Shown: positions 8,733 through 16,567 of the stretch, one piece after another
Layout of the letters: every line of letters starts with the position of its first letter
How positions within the stretch are numbered: the first letter of the stretch is position 1
From: Paenibacillus brevis
GTDB lineage: Bacteria > Bacillota > Bacilli > Paenibacillales > Paenibacillaceae
Direction of reading: 5' to 3'
Assembly (NCBI RefSeq): GCF_018919145.1
Contig: NZ_JAHLQJ010000011.1
Location: 1 to 64,000 of the forward strand
Length of the DNA stretch: 64,000 nt
Program-made: the position numbers and the translations under genes
The notes under the pieces: generated by a model
The model's database searches: none
What the model saw: only the letters and a program-made list of their open reading frames with translations
Told to the model about the DNA's origin: nothing

Positions 8733-10451
8733 ATGATACAGGGTATCGGTGCAGCCTCGGGCGTAGCTATCGGCAAGGCTTTTGTGCTGCCCGCCTGGGA
8801 ATGGGATGTTCCGGATCGCCGGATGGAAAAGGTGGATCTGGCCAAGGAATTTGAGCGCCTGTACGAAGGAATCCGTACGTCCAAGACCGAGATCGAGGTC
8901 ATGAAGAACGAAATCAGGGAAACCGTCGGTGCTGAGGAATCCAGCATTTTCGATGCGCACATTGCAATTCTTGACGATCCTGTATTTATGAGTGAAATTC
9001 AAGGAATCATCGAGCGTCAGTATAAAGCGGCCGAGGTTGCTGTGAAAGAAGCCATCGACCACTTCGTCACGATGTTCGACCTGCTGGATGATGAATACAT
9101 GAAGGAGCGGGCACTGGATATTAAGGACGTAGGGAACCGGCTGCTGAAGCATCTGCTGGGTACACCGGAGATCACGCTGCCTTCTGATACACAGCCTTAT
9201 ATTCTGGTGGCTAAGGAGCTGTCTCCCTCCCAATTGGTTCATTTGAATCCGGAAAATGTTCTCGGGATGGTGACCATGTCAGGCGGAAAGACCTCCCATT
9301 CCGCCATTATGGCCCGCGCACTCGGAATCCCGTTGGTGTCGGGGCTGGAAAGCCTGACGGAAGAGCCGCTCTCAACCGGCGATCTGCTCATCATTGACGG
9401 GGATGAGGGCACGGTATACCGGGAGCCTTCCCGGGCGCTTCTTGAGCAGTTCAACCGTATTGCCGAGGAGCAGCGCCTGCGCAAGGAGCAGCTTCAACTG
9501 CTGGCTTCGGTCGAAGCGGTCACCAAGGACGGTTATCGCATGAGACTAGCCGGCAACATTAGCTCTGTGAAGGATGTAGAGCAAGCGGTCAAATATGGGG
9601 CCGAAGGGGTCGGATTGTTCCGGACGGAGTTTCTCTATATGGACCGTCCTACCTTTCCATCCGAAGAGGAGCAGTTCGAAGTGTATCGACAGGTCGTGGA
9701 AGCGGCGGGCGGGCATCCGGTAGTGATTCGTACGCTTGATATTGGAGGAGATAAGCAACTGGAGTATTTCCCCCTGTTTGAGGAGGAGAATCCTGTCCTC
9801 GGCTTCAGAGCGATTAGAATCAGTCTGGATGAGGCTGAGATGTTTAAGACCCAGCTCCGGGCGCTTCTACGGGCAAGTGCCTACGGACAGATCAAGATTT
9901 TATATCCGATGATCCACACCCTGGAAGAGGTGCGGCAGGCCAATGCGTTTCTGGAAGAAGCCAAGCAGGAGCTATTACGCCGTGAGCAGCCCTTCAACCA
10001 TGAGATTGAGACAGGAATCATGATTGAGATTCCTGCGGCAGCCGCAATCGCCGACTTGCTGGCGCGAGAGGTTGACTTCTTCAGTATCGGCACGAATGAC
10101 CTGGTTCAATATGTGTTGGCCGTAGACCGGATGAACGAGAAGGTTGCACATCTCTATCATCCATATCATCCGGCCGTCATTCGTTTGCTGCGGCAGACGG
10201 TGCTTGCGGCCAAGGAAGCCGGGATTTCCGTTAGCGTCTGCGGGGAGATGGCCGGCGATGAGAGGGCGCTCCCGCTCTGGCTCTATCTTGGTGTGACCAA
10301 TCTGAGCATGTCGCCTCAATCCCTGCTTCGAGTGAAGCACCGGATTCTGAACAGCACATTGGCCGAGGGTATGGAGCAGGGCAAGCACTGCTATACGCTC
10401 ACAACCAGTGAAGAGATTGAAGCAGCACTTGCTAAATGGACAAAAAGTTAA
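8733..10451 (+). CDS. ptsI: PTS enzyme I (phosphoenolpyruvate-protein phosphotransferase)
   Basis: A 572-residue cytoplasmic enzyme I that takes phosphate from PEP and passes it to HPr, energising all PTS sugar uptake. The phosphorylated histidine lies in GGKTSHSAIMARALG near residue 187. The PEP-binding barrel carries GLFRTEFLYM near 290 and DFFSIGTNDLVQY near 447, with the catalytic cysteine in VCGEMAGD near 500. Length is standard. A GGGG-type site precedes ATG 8733. Unlike B. subtilis, no ptsH lies upstream: the preceding gene is a CoA-binding protein with its own terminator. HPr must be encoded elsewhere. Confidence 0.95.
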   Translation: MIQGIGAASGVAIGKAFVLPAWEWDVPDRRMEKVDLAKEFERLYEGIRTSKTEIEVMKNEIRETVGAEESSIFDAHIAILDDPVFMSEIQGIIERQYKAAEVAVKEAIDHFVTMFDLLDDEYMKERALDIKDVGNRLLKHLLGTPEITLPSDTQPYILVAKELSPSQLVHLNPENVLGMVTMSGGKTSHSAIMARALGIPLVSGLESLTEEPLSTGDLLIIDGDEGTVYREPSRALLEQFNRIAEEQRLRKEQLQLLASVEAVTKDGYRMRLAGNISSVKDVEQAVKYGAEGVGLFRTEFLYMDRPTFPSEEEQFEVYRQVVEAAGGHPVVIRTLDIGGDKQLEYFPLFEEENPVLGFRAIRISLDEAEMFKTQLRALLRASAYGQIKILYPMIHTLEEVRQANAFLEEAKQELLRREQPFNHEIETGIMIEIPAAAAIADLLAREVDFFSIGTNDLVQYVLAVDRMNEKVAHLYHPYHPAVIRLLRQTVLAAKEAGISVSVCGEMAGDERALPLWLYLGVTNLSMSPQSLLRVKHRILNSTLAEGMEQGKHCYTLTTSEEIEAALAKWTKS

Positions 10452-10464
10452 AGACATAGCGAAA

Positions 10465-10507
10465 AGGGCAATTTCATGGAATGAACCGATTCCGTGAAAT
10501 TGCCCTT
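10465..10507. terminator. Long hairpin after ptsI, likely terminator
   Basis: AGGGCAATTTCATGGAAT and ATTCCGTGAAATTGCCCT form an 18-bp stem with one mismatch. The A-run lies on the 5' side, so the classic T-tail is on the minus strand; it lies 14 bp past the ptsI stop and probably acts on both convergent transcripts. Confidence 0.6.
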
Positions 10508-10548
10508 ACCCTTCTATCATGAGTCGAACTAGAAAACTACGTAGAAGG

Positions 10549-10680
10549 GGCATAAGTGTGAAGTGTACTGAAGAAGCGTTAGCGTTCGCCTTTGTGAGCG
10601 GATTTCTACCGTATAATATCTTAGTTCAATTAGAGAAATCCGCGAACAACAGCGATCGTAAGCACACTTCACACGTTGCC
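10549..10680 (+). repeat. Dispersed hairpin repeat, family H, copy 1 (about 130 bp)
   Basis: A non-coding element whose outer ends are inverted repeats: AGCACACTTCACACGTTGCC on the right matches GGCATAAGTGTGAAGTGTAC on the left with small differences. An inner pair (GGATTTCT against AGAAATCC) extends the hairpin. The reverse complement aligns along its length with 59788-59916. It lies between the convergent ptsI and the DJ-1-like gene. Confidence 0.8.
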
Positions 10681-10722
10681 CCCAGAACGTAAAATTCAGT
10701 AGTTCAACTTAAATAACTCGAT

Positions 10723-11250
10723 TTAGGACTGTCCTGCAACGGCATCCACAAATGCCTTACCGTATTCCGGCAGATCAGGCGGCCGGCGTGCTGAAATAAT
10801 GTGGCCGTCAACGACGACGGCTTCATCCTTCCAGATGGCCCCCGCATTTTCCATATCATCGCGAATGCCTGGGGTTGAGGTGACAGTGACCCCTTTTAAA
10901 ATCCCTGCCGAAATAAGCACCCATCCCGCATGACAGATTTGCCCGATCGGCTTCTTTGCTTCGTGCAGCTCTCGGACCACCTCAAGCACTTGCTTGTAGC
11001 GGCGAAGCTTATCCGGGGCCCATCCGCCGGGAACAAGAATGCCGTCATAATCAGCAGCAGACAATTCGTCGAAGGAAAGCTCGCTTTCCGCGGGAACACC
11101 GTATTTTCCAATGTATTTTTTGCCTTTCTCCGGGCCGGCAAGATGTACAGTCGCCCCTTCTTCACGAACGCGATAAATCGGATACCACAGCTCCAAATCC
11201 TCAAATTCATCATCGACCAAGGCAATGATTCTTTTACCATATAATCTCAA
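10723..11250 (-). CDS. DJ-1/PfpI-family protein (YfkM-like)
   Basis: A 175-residue class I glutamine-amidotransferase-like protein of the DJ-1/PfpI group, whose members act as glyoxalase-like or deglycase-type stress proteins or proteases; the exact reaction is debated. The nucleophile elbow is GQICHAGW with the cysteine near residue 103, and the acidic partner is in DDEFEDLELW near residue 13. GILVPGGWAP near 70 is the family glycine-rich loop. The TTG at 11250 follows AGGAGGAGACGG and gives the family's usual length; the longer reading from 11352 adds an unlikely extension. Confidence 0.85.
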   Translation of the reverse strand: MRLYGKRIIALVDDEFEDLELWYPIYRVREEGATVHLAGPEKGKKYIGKYGVPAESELSFDELSAADYDGILVPGGWAPDKLRRYKQVLEVVRELHEAKKPIGQICHAGWVLISAGILKGVTVTSTPGIRDDMENAGAIWKDEAVVVDGHIISARRPPDLPEYGKAFVDAVAGQS

Positions 11251-11384
11251 ATCCGTCTCCTCCTGTCTATTATTTCCGTTGACGAGCAGCCCTTTCCATC
11301 CGTAATATTTAGATTGTATCAAAAAGTTGTGATTCATTAAAATTTTTTCCATGAAAATTGCTGATGATTAGATGAGGTGATCCT

Positions 11385-11825
11385 GTGCGCAAGCTATGCC
11401 GTTGCGGACATCGTATGAGCCTCGGCTTCCGTCTGGTTATATACAAGAATGGGATTCAGGTAGACCGGGTGCCGATTATGGAATGTGATGATTGCGAACG
11501 CTATGAAGTACTTCCTGCTGTGAAATCCGATCTGCTGGATCTTCTGTTTCAATTGGAGGAGAAGGGCGAGACCGGATTAATCTTGTTTTCTGAGATGAAT
11601 GAACTGGCTAACGTCCTGTACGGCTTGTTCACGGATCCGATGCTGGAAGGTGAGCTCAATGAGGCCATGTTGGTGAAGAGCTGTGAGGAGCGAATTAATC
11701 TTTTGCTCGACTTATATGGCTGTGCCCAAAAATCGGACGACAAAAATTGGATGGATGAAATCACGGTCCGTTTAGCCACTCTGTCGAGTTTTGTTAGCAA
11801 ACGCCAATTTTCTGGGGCGAAATAA
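11385..11825 (+). CDS. Uncharacterised protein with N-terminal four-cysteine motif
   Basis: A GTG start at 11385, preceded by GAGGTGATCCT, gives 146 residues. The N-terminus has CRCGH (residues 5-9) and CDDCE (near 34-38), a spacing that suggests a small zinc ribbon like those of YgiT-type proteins. The rest is helical and acidic with no signal peptide. It is upstream of ytxJ but separated by 107 bp, so co-transcription is uncertain. I do not recognise a function. Confidence 0.65.
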   Translation: MRKLCRCGHRMSLGFRLVIYKNGIQVDRVPIMECDDCERYEVLPAVKSDLLDLLFQLEEKGETGLILFSEMNELANVLYGLFTDPMLEGELNEAMLVKSCEERINLLLDLYGCAQKSDDKNWMDEITVRLATLSSFVSKRQFSGAK

Positions 11826-11932
11826 TGAGAATTTTAGATGATTTTCTTAAATGGAGTTGTGTTTAACTTTCTTTTTTTGGTAAGATATGATTAGAAAATG
11901 AAAAAGCAGTTTTCTGAAAGGGATGAAACTTC

Positions 11933-12277
11933 ATGCCGGAATGGAAAAGAATCGTCTCCAAAGAGGAACTATCGGCCTTGCTGACACAGTCGGCAGACCA
12001 GCCGGTTCTGCTGTTCAAGCACAGCACAAGATGCCCGGTCAGTGCGCGAGCCTATCGGGAAGCAGAAGCTTATTTGAATCAGAAGCCGAATGCACAAGTT
12101 ACATACGGTTTGATTTATGTAGTGGAAGATCGGGAGATATCCAATGAGGCTGCGGACAAGCTGAGGGTCAAGCATGAGTCTCCGCAGGCGATTCTGGTCA
12201 AGAACGGACAGGCGGTTTGGAACACCTCCCATTCGAGAATTACTGCAGACGCATTAGAGGAAGTCTTAGCGAATTAA
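11933..12277 (+). CDS. ytxJ: Bacillithiol-system monothiol protein YtxJ
   Basis: A 114-residue thioredoxin-fold protein of the YtxJ/BrxC family, a monothiol bacilliredoxin-like protein that removes bacillithiol from mixed disulfides. The N-terminal strand and active-site region reads LLFKHSTRCPVSARAY with a single cysteine near residue 34, and VKHESPQAILV near 80 carries the cis-proline loop. Its presence implies that the organism makes bacillithiol. Start ATG 11933 follows AAAGGGATGAAACTTC. The stop codon overlaps a candidate cre site that precedes ccpA. Confidence 0.9.
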   Translation: MPEWKRIVSKEELSALLTQSADQPVLLFKHSTRCPVSARAYREAEAYLNQKPNAQVTYGLIYVVEDREISNEAADKLRVKHESPQAILVKNGQAVWNTSHSRITADALEEVLAN

Positions 12278-12287
12278 AGCGTTATCA
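12273..12287 (+). promoter_or_regulatory. Candidate cre site upstream of ccpA
   Basis: ATTAAAGCGTTATCA matches the WTGNAANCGNWNNCA consensus at all but one fixed position (T for G). It lies about 70 bp upstream of the ccpA start, fitting autoregulation by CcpA. Confidence 0.5.
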
Positions 12288-12355
12288 TTGCGTAAAGTAT
12301 TTTTTTGTCGTATCATATTTTTAATTGAAAATCTATTGGCAATGGAGAGAAGAAT

Positions 12356-13360
12356 GTGACGGTAACCATTTACGATGTGGCACGTGAAGCGGGCGTCTCG
12401 ATGGCTACGGTTTCCCGGGTTGTGAACAACAATCCGAATGTGAAGCCGCAGACTCGAAAGAAAGTCTATGAAGCGATTGAACGGCTCGGATATCGCCCGA
12501 ATGCTGTGGCAAGAGGCCTCGCCAGCAAGAAGACGACCACGGTAGGCGTGGTCATTCCCGATATTTCCAATTCGATTTTTGCGGAAATTGCACGTGGTAT
12601 CGAGGATATTGCGAACATGTATCACTACAACATTATTTTGTGTAACGCCGACAAGAAGAAGGAGAAGGAAATCCGTGTAATCAATACCTTGCTTGAAAAG
12701 CAGGTGGACGGACTTCTGTTCATGGGCGGCACCGTAACCGAGGAGCATCTTCAGGCGTTCCAGACCTCTGCGGTTCCGATTGTTCTGTGTGCGACGAGTG
12801 AAGAGCACGATACAATTCCTTCTGTCGACATCGACCATGAAGCAGCTGCATTTGATGCGGTGAGCACTTTGATTCGTCATGGTCATCGCCATATTGCAAT
12901 GATCAGCGGTACGCTCCAGGATCCGGCGAACGGATATGCCCGGTTCCAGGGTTACAAGCGCGCGCTGGAGACGGCGGATATTCCGTACGATGAGGATTTG
13001 GTCCGAATCGGCAATTACCGCTATGAATCCGGTGTCGAGGCTATGAAGTACTTCCTCGGCTTCAAGAAGCGGCCGACGGCAGTATTCGCAGCCACAGACG
13101 AGATGGCAATCGGTGCGATTCACAGCATCCAGGATGAAGGCTTACGGGTTCCGGATGATTTCTCCGTAATCAGTGTTGATAACATTCGCATGGCTTCCAT
13201 GGTTCGTCCGCAGCTTACAACCGTAGCGCAGCCGATGTATGACCTTGGCGCGGTAGCGATGCGTCTGTTGACCAAGCTGATGAAGAAGGAAGCGGTGGAC
13301 AACCCTCGGGTTATTTTGCCGCATGAGACGATCTTGCGTCTGTCTGTAAGTCACGTGTAA
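12356..13360 (+). CDS. ccpA: Catabolite control protein A
   Basis: A 334-residue LacI/GalR-family regulator. With Ser46-phosphorylated HPr it binds cre sites and controls carbon catabolite repression and activation. The helix-turn-helix [21 protein letters not shown] fills residues 4-24 with the hinge [19 protein letters not shown] near 48-66. The C-terminal segments [24 protein letters not shown] (here near 285-305) are as in CcpA proteins rather than other LacI members. GTG start at 12356 follows ATGGAGAGAAG. A strong terminator follows. Targets in this window may include acsA, which also has a cre-like site. Confidence 0.95.
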   Translation: MTVTIYDVAREAGVSMATVSRVVNNNPNVKPQTRKKVYEAIERLGYRPNAVARGLASKKTTTVGVVIPDISNSIFAEIARGIEDIANMYHYNIILCNADKKKEKEIRVINTLLEKQVDGLLFMGGTVTEEHLQAFQTSAVPIVLCATSEEHDTIPSVDIDHEAAAFDAVSTLIRHGHRHIAMISGTLQDPANGYARFQGYKRALETADIPYDEDLVRIGNYRYESGVEAMKYFLGFKKRPTAVFAATDEMAIGAIHSIQDEGLRVPDDFSVISVDNIRMASMVRPQLTTVAQPMYDLGAVAMRLLTKLMKKEAVDNPRVILPHETILRLSVSHV

Positions 13361-13421
13361 TTAATAGCTGTACAAATTAGAGAAAATTATAAAGACAAAT
13401 ATATGAAAAAGGTTAACACGG

Positions 13422-13452
13422 AAAAAAGCTCCTTGCATAAGGAGCTTTTTTT
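13422..13452. terminator. Intrinsic terminator of ccpA
   Basis: AAAAAAGCTCCTT, a GCAT loop and AAGGAGCTTTTTTT form a stem with a T-run. Confidence 0.9.
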
Positions 13453-13493
13453 GGAATTTCATAAAATCTGACATGATCGAAGGAGCGTGAATT

Positions 13494-14204
13494 GTGGTAG
13501 TGGCAACACTTGGAATCATAGGTGCGATGGATGAGGAAATTCAGCTTTTACTACAGGGCTTGGAAGCAACCGAGACCTTTAGCTATGCGGGCACTTCTTT
13601 TAGCAAGGGAAATTTTCATGGTAAAGAAATTGTGGTATGCAAGTCCGGAGTCGGAAAGGTGAACGCGGCAATGACCGCCCAATTGTTGATCGACCGCTTC
13701 GATATCGGTGCCGTGTGGTTCACGGGTGTGGCGGGTGCGGTGGATCCGTCGTTGGAGATCGGAGATATTGTGATCTCCTCCTCTTGCCAGCAGCATGACA
13801 TGGATTGCTCGCCGTTGGGATATCCGGTTGGAGTAACACCATATCAGGAGGTATCCGATTTTCCCGCCCACCCGCCGTTTATCGCTCTTGCGCAGCAGGC
13901 TTGCGAGAGGGTCTGCACGAGTAGCAGCTATCTCACAGGCCGGGTGCTCTCCGGGGATCAATTTATCGCCGATTCAGCGCTCATCAAGCAATTCTTTGAA
14001 GAGATGGAAGGCGCCTGTGTGGAAATGGAAGGTGCGGCTGTGGCACAAGTATGCTACCGGAACGAGATTCCGTATGTGATGCTCCGCTCCATGTCTGACA
14101 AAGCGGACGGCACGGCAAGCGAAAATTACTCGCAGTTCTCCGTAGAGGCCTCCGGCCGTTCTTATGAGATTATAGCAGATATGCTTGCTAATTATGAGGG
14201 CTGA
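13494..14204 (+). CDS. mtnN: 5'-methylthioadenosine/S-adenosylhomocysteine nucleosidase
   Basis: A 236-residue nucleosidase that cleaves adenine from MTA and SAH, serving methionine salvage and the activated methyl cycle. The catalytic acid/base is in GIIGAMDEEI near residue 14. VEMEGAAVAQVC near 177 and SMSDKADG near 202 give the ribose-binding glutamate and the catalytic aspartate. GTG start at 13494 is downstream of AAGGAGCG. Its 3' end overlaps the convergent acuC gene by 17 bp, and its terminator is inside acuC. Confidence 0.95.
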   Translation: MVVATLGIIGAMDEEIQLLLQGLEATETFSYAGTSFSKGNFHGKEIVVCKSGVGKVNAAMTAQLLIDRFDIGAVWFTGVAGAVDPSLEIGDIVISSSCQQHDMDCSPLGYPVGVTPYQEVSDFPAHPPFIALAQQACERVCTSSSYLTGRVLSGDQFIADSALIKQFFEEMEGACVEMEGAAVAQVCYRNEIPYVMLRSMSDKADGTASENYSQFSVEASGRSYEIIADMLANYEG

Positions 14205-15405
14205 TCGTTCGCTGCTCCTGAATTTCCGGATACTCCTGCATGGCAACCGCGAGGGTCTCGCGGTTTTTTGCTGTAATCTCCGCTTTCCGGGGAATCCCTT
14301 CCCAGTGAGACATATCATCCAACCAGTAGGCTGGCAGCTTGAACGACGTCTGCGGCTGCCATTTTTCGATCCAGGCGGAAGGCAGCGGCAGGAGAGGAGA
14401 TGACGTCAGTAGCTGCTGCTTGAGCGAATGGTGGCTCATCTCCAGCCACAGCAGACTCCAGGCCCTGGGAACAACCCGCCAGATGTCGTAGCCCCCGCCG
14501 CCGATAGCGACCCAGCGGCCGCTGCAATAGGTATGGGCTAACTCATGAAGGATGTGCGGCATCTGGTTATAGATCTCCATGCTGCAATGGATGTGCGAGA
14601 GCGGATCTAATGCATGGGCATCGCAGCCATGCAAGCTTAAGATCAGGTCAGGCTTGAAGTGGTCAGCCAGCCTCCAGATCGACTGGGTAAAGCACTCCAT
14701 CCAGGAGGCATCTTCGGTGTAGGGCTGGAGCGGAATGTTCACAGAGGCTCCATATCCATGGTGCTCCCCGCGTTCCGTGACGAATCCGGTACCGGGGAAC
14801 AGATATTTGCCAGTCTCATGGATAGAATAGGTGCATACATCAGGATCGGAGTAGAAGCTCCATTGCACTCCATCCCCATGGTGAACATCTGTATCGATAT
14901 ATAAAACCCTCGCCCCATAGCGTCTCCGGGCATATTCGATTGCAACAGCGGCGTCGTTGTATACACAGAATCCGGCTGCTTTGGCAGGGAGTGCATGATG
15001 CAGACCGCCGCCCAGGTGCAGGGCGTGCTCACAGTGCCCGGACAGTACAGCTTCTACCGCGGTGACGGTCCCGCCTGCAACATCCGCAGCAGCCTCATGC
15101 ATGCCTGTAAAGTAAGGTGTATCTTCATCCAGCAGCCCGTAACGTTCCGCGCTCCGGATGATCTCCGGCTGTGGAGATGGCACACTCAAGGCTTTAACCG
15201 CTTCGATATATGCCGGCTGGTGAACCCATCTCAGTTCCTCTTCCCCGGCAGACCGGGATTTCAGTACATGTCCGTGCTCGAGAGCGCCTATGCAGGACAG
15301 CAGATCGGCGGTAAGCTCCAGACGAATCGGATGAAAAGGATGCTGATCATGAAAACGGTAATTTTCCGCTTTATCATGATTTATAAATAATGCTCTTCCG
15401 CTCAT
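14188..15405 (-). CDS. acuC: Acetoin utilization protein AcuC, histone-deacetylase fold
   Basis: A 405-residue zinc-dependent deacetylase of the class I HDAC fold. In B. subtilis AcuC removes the acetyl group that AcuA puts on acetyl-CoA synthetase. Zinc and catalytic motifs are visible: HLGGGLHHALP near 130-140, DTDVHHGDGVQ near 168, LSLHGCDAH near 255 and IGGGGYD near 295. ATG 15405 has GGGGGAGG in front; the longer reading from 15429 lacks one. It follows acuA on the same strand, but a 206-bp repeat element separates them and acuB is absent. The 3' end overlaps mtnN and holds mtnN's terminator in antisense. Confidence 0.92.
   Translation of the reverse strand: MSGRALFINHDKAENYRFHDQHPFHPIRLELTADLLSCIGALEHGHVLKSRSAGEEELRWVHQPAYIEAVKALSVPSPQPEIIRSAERYGLLDEDTPYFTGMHEAAADVAGGTVTAVEAVLSGHCEHALHLGGGLHHALPAKAAGFCVYNDAAVAIEYARRRYGARVLYIDTDVHHGDGVQWSFYSDPDVCTYSIHETGKYLFPGTGFVTERGEHHGYGASVNIPLQPYTEDASWMECFTQSIWRLADHFKPDLILSLHGCDAHALDPLSHIHCSMEIYNQMPHILHELAHTYCSGRWVAIGGGGYDIWRVVPRAWSLLWLEMSHHSLKQQLLTSSPLLPLPSAWIEKWQPQTSFKLPAYWLDDMSHWEGIPRKAEITAKNRETLAVAMQEYPEIQEQRTISPHN
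14245..14270 (+). terminator. mtnN terminator embedded in the acuC coding region
   Basis: AACCGCGAG and CTCGCGGTT flank a three-base loop and are followed by six Ts on the plus strand, 40 bp past the mtnN stop. The same bases encode the C-terminal part of AcuC on the other strand. Confidence 0.8.
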
Positions 15406-15456
15406 AGCCTCCCCCATCCCTTTTCCCATTCAAAACTTAAATTCTTAATAGTGCGA

Positions 15457-15662
15457 GTTCAAGAAGTCAGCTTTTCAGCACCGAGAAGGTTGCGAGAATC
15501 CGAAGAAGGAGGAACGGAGTGTAGTCAGACCTACAAGAGCGAAAGGCTTCCAAAGGAAGCATGCCTCGTAAGCATTCGCTTGGACTTCTAGGGTGAACGC
15601 AAGATTCGATGTCGAATCAACCCCTTGAATACACTTCGTGATCAAAAGATGACTTTTTGAAC
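15457..15662 (+). repeat. Dispersed repeat, family G, copy A (206 bp) in the acuA-acuC gap
   Basis: The ends are inverted repeats GTTCAAGAAGTC and GACTTTTTGAAC. It aligns along its whole length, in reverse complement, with 62949-63153. Homology runs a few bases further at the left end (GTGCGA). One end is 5 bp from the acuA stop codon; the other is 51 bp from the acuC start. It occupies the place where B. subtilis has acuB. No shared reading frame was found. Confidence 0.85.
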
Positions 15663-15667
15663 AACCT

Positions 15668-16300
15668 CTAATACATAAATCGCTGCTGAAACCGGATTCG
15701 GTCGAACTTTTCCTCAGACTCTATAGGGACCTCTTTACCTATGCGAACCATTAAGCAATTGGCAGGATGCGAGCAAATTTCCGGATCATCTGTAGCGTAC
15801 CAGACCATTCCGACCGTCTGCATCAGCCGTTCCATCATTTTGCGGTAATCCCAGACGGAGAGTCCGCTTGTCTTTAAGTCCCAATGCCAGTAATACTCCG
15901 TAGTAAATACGATGTAGTTCTCCATTTGCTCCCCCTCGAATGCCGTTTGAATCATCCGGGATCCGATCTTGGAGGAGCGGTACGCATTGGCTACTTCAAT
16001 GGCTCCGAGCTCAATCAAGTCTTCCATTCTGCCCTGAGACCACCGCTCCATCTCATCGGGATAATGAAAGGTAACGTAGCCGATAATTTCGTCCAGCACT
16101 CTTGCGAGAATGATTCGCCCCTCCCGCAACTCGGCGATCTCAATCAGGGCACTCCATTGTTCCTGGGGCCTTCGGAAGGCGTCCAAATCGGGATGCATTC
16201 GCAAAGTACGAAGATGGGAGGGGGATACAGGCCCCTCCAGTACGATTTCCTCTTCACCATAGGGCTGGGTGTGGCGGATATACGTTTTTCGATGCTCCAT
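15668..16300 (-). CDS. acuA: Acetoin utilization acetyltransferase AcuA
   Basis: A 210-residue GNAT-fold N-acetyltransferase. AcuA acetylates the catalytic lysine of acetyl-CoA synthetase and switches it off. The GNAT acetyl-CoA region is around ELGAIEVANAYRSSKIGSRMI (near residues 95-115), with a C-terminal part conserved among AcuA proteins (YYWHWDLKTSGLSVWDYRKMM near 140). The start at 16300 follows CAAGGAGGCGGCC. It is divergent from acsA, the gene of its target, as in B. subtilis. Downstream come the repeat element and acuC. Confidence 0.9.
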   Translation of the reverse strand: MEHRKTYIRHTQPYGEEEIVLEGPVSPSHLRTLRMHPDLDAFRRPQEQWSALIEIAELREGRIILARVLDEIIGYVTFHYPDEMERWSQGRMEDLIELGAIEVANAYRSSKIGSRMIQTAFEGEQMENYIVFTTEYYWHWDLKTSGLSVWDYRKMMERLMQTVGMVWYATDDPEICSHPANCLMVRIGKEVPIESEEKFDRIRFQQRFMY

Positions 16301-16503
16301 CCTGGCCGCCTCCTTGGCTCATTTCCCTCACTTATACCAAAAAAATCAATTCCTGAAAAGTATAGCCGCTTGCAGAGGGGTGTGCTATAATGTTCTCCGA
16401 CATAATATTTTCACATTTATATCTTGACAATGTGATTTTAATATCAATTCCTGCTTCTTTCAAGCTCAATTTAGAAATTCTGCAATTTATGTTCTATTCA
16501 GAT

Positions 16504-16518
16504 TTGAATCCGTTTTCA
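16504..16518 (+). promoter_or_regulatory. Candidate cre site in the acsA leader
   Basis: TTGAATCCGTTTTCA fits WTGNAANCGNWNNCA with one mismatch. It lies about 50 bp upstream of the acsA start in the acuA/acsA divergent region. B. subtilis acsA and acuABC are CcpA-controlled, so this is plausible. Confidence 0.45.
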
Positions 16519-16567
16519 TTGAAAGGAACAGCTTCAGGTTGAAGATCTTCAAGGGGAGGATGGAACA

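Noticed and set aside
11860-11890. Sigma-B-like promoter before ytxJ (GTTTAA then GGTAAG)
   Set aside because: The -10 differs from GGGTAT at several positions, and Paenibacillus generally lacks a Bacillus-type sigma-B.
12266-13123. 285-codon minus-strand frame opposite ccpA
   Set aside because: Antisense shadow of ccpA; residues such as RNNRNRRG reflect frame bias.
15421-15667. Possible remnant of acuB between acuA and acuC
   Set aside because: The sequence is explained by repeat G, which occurs again before dapF, and no CBS-domain frame is found.
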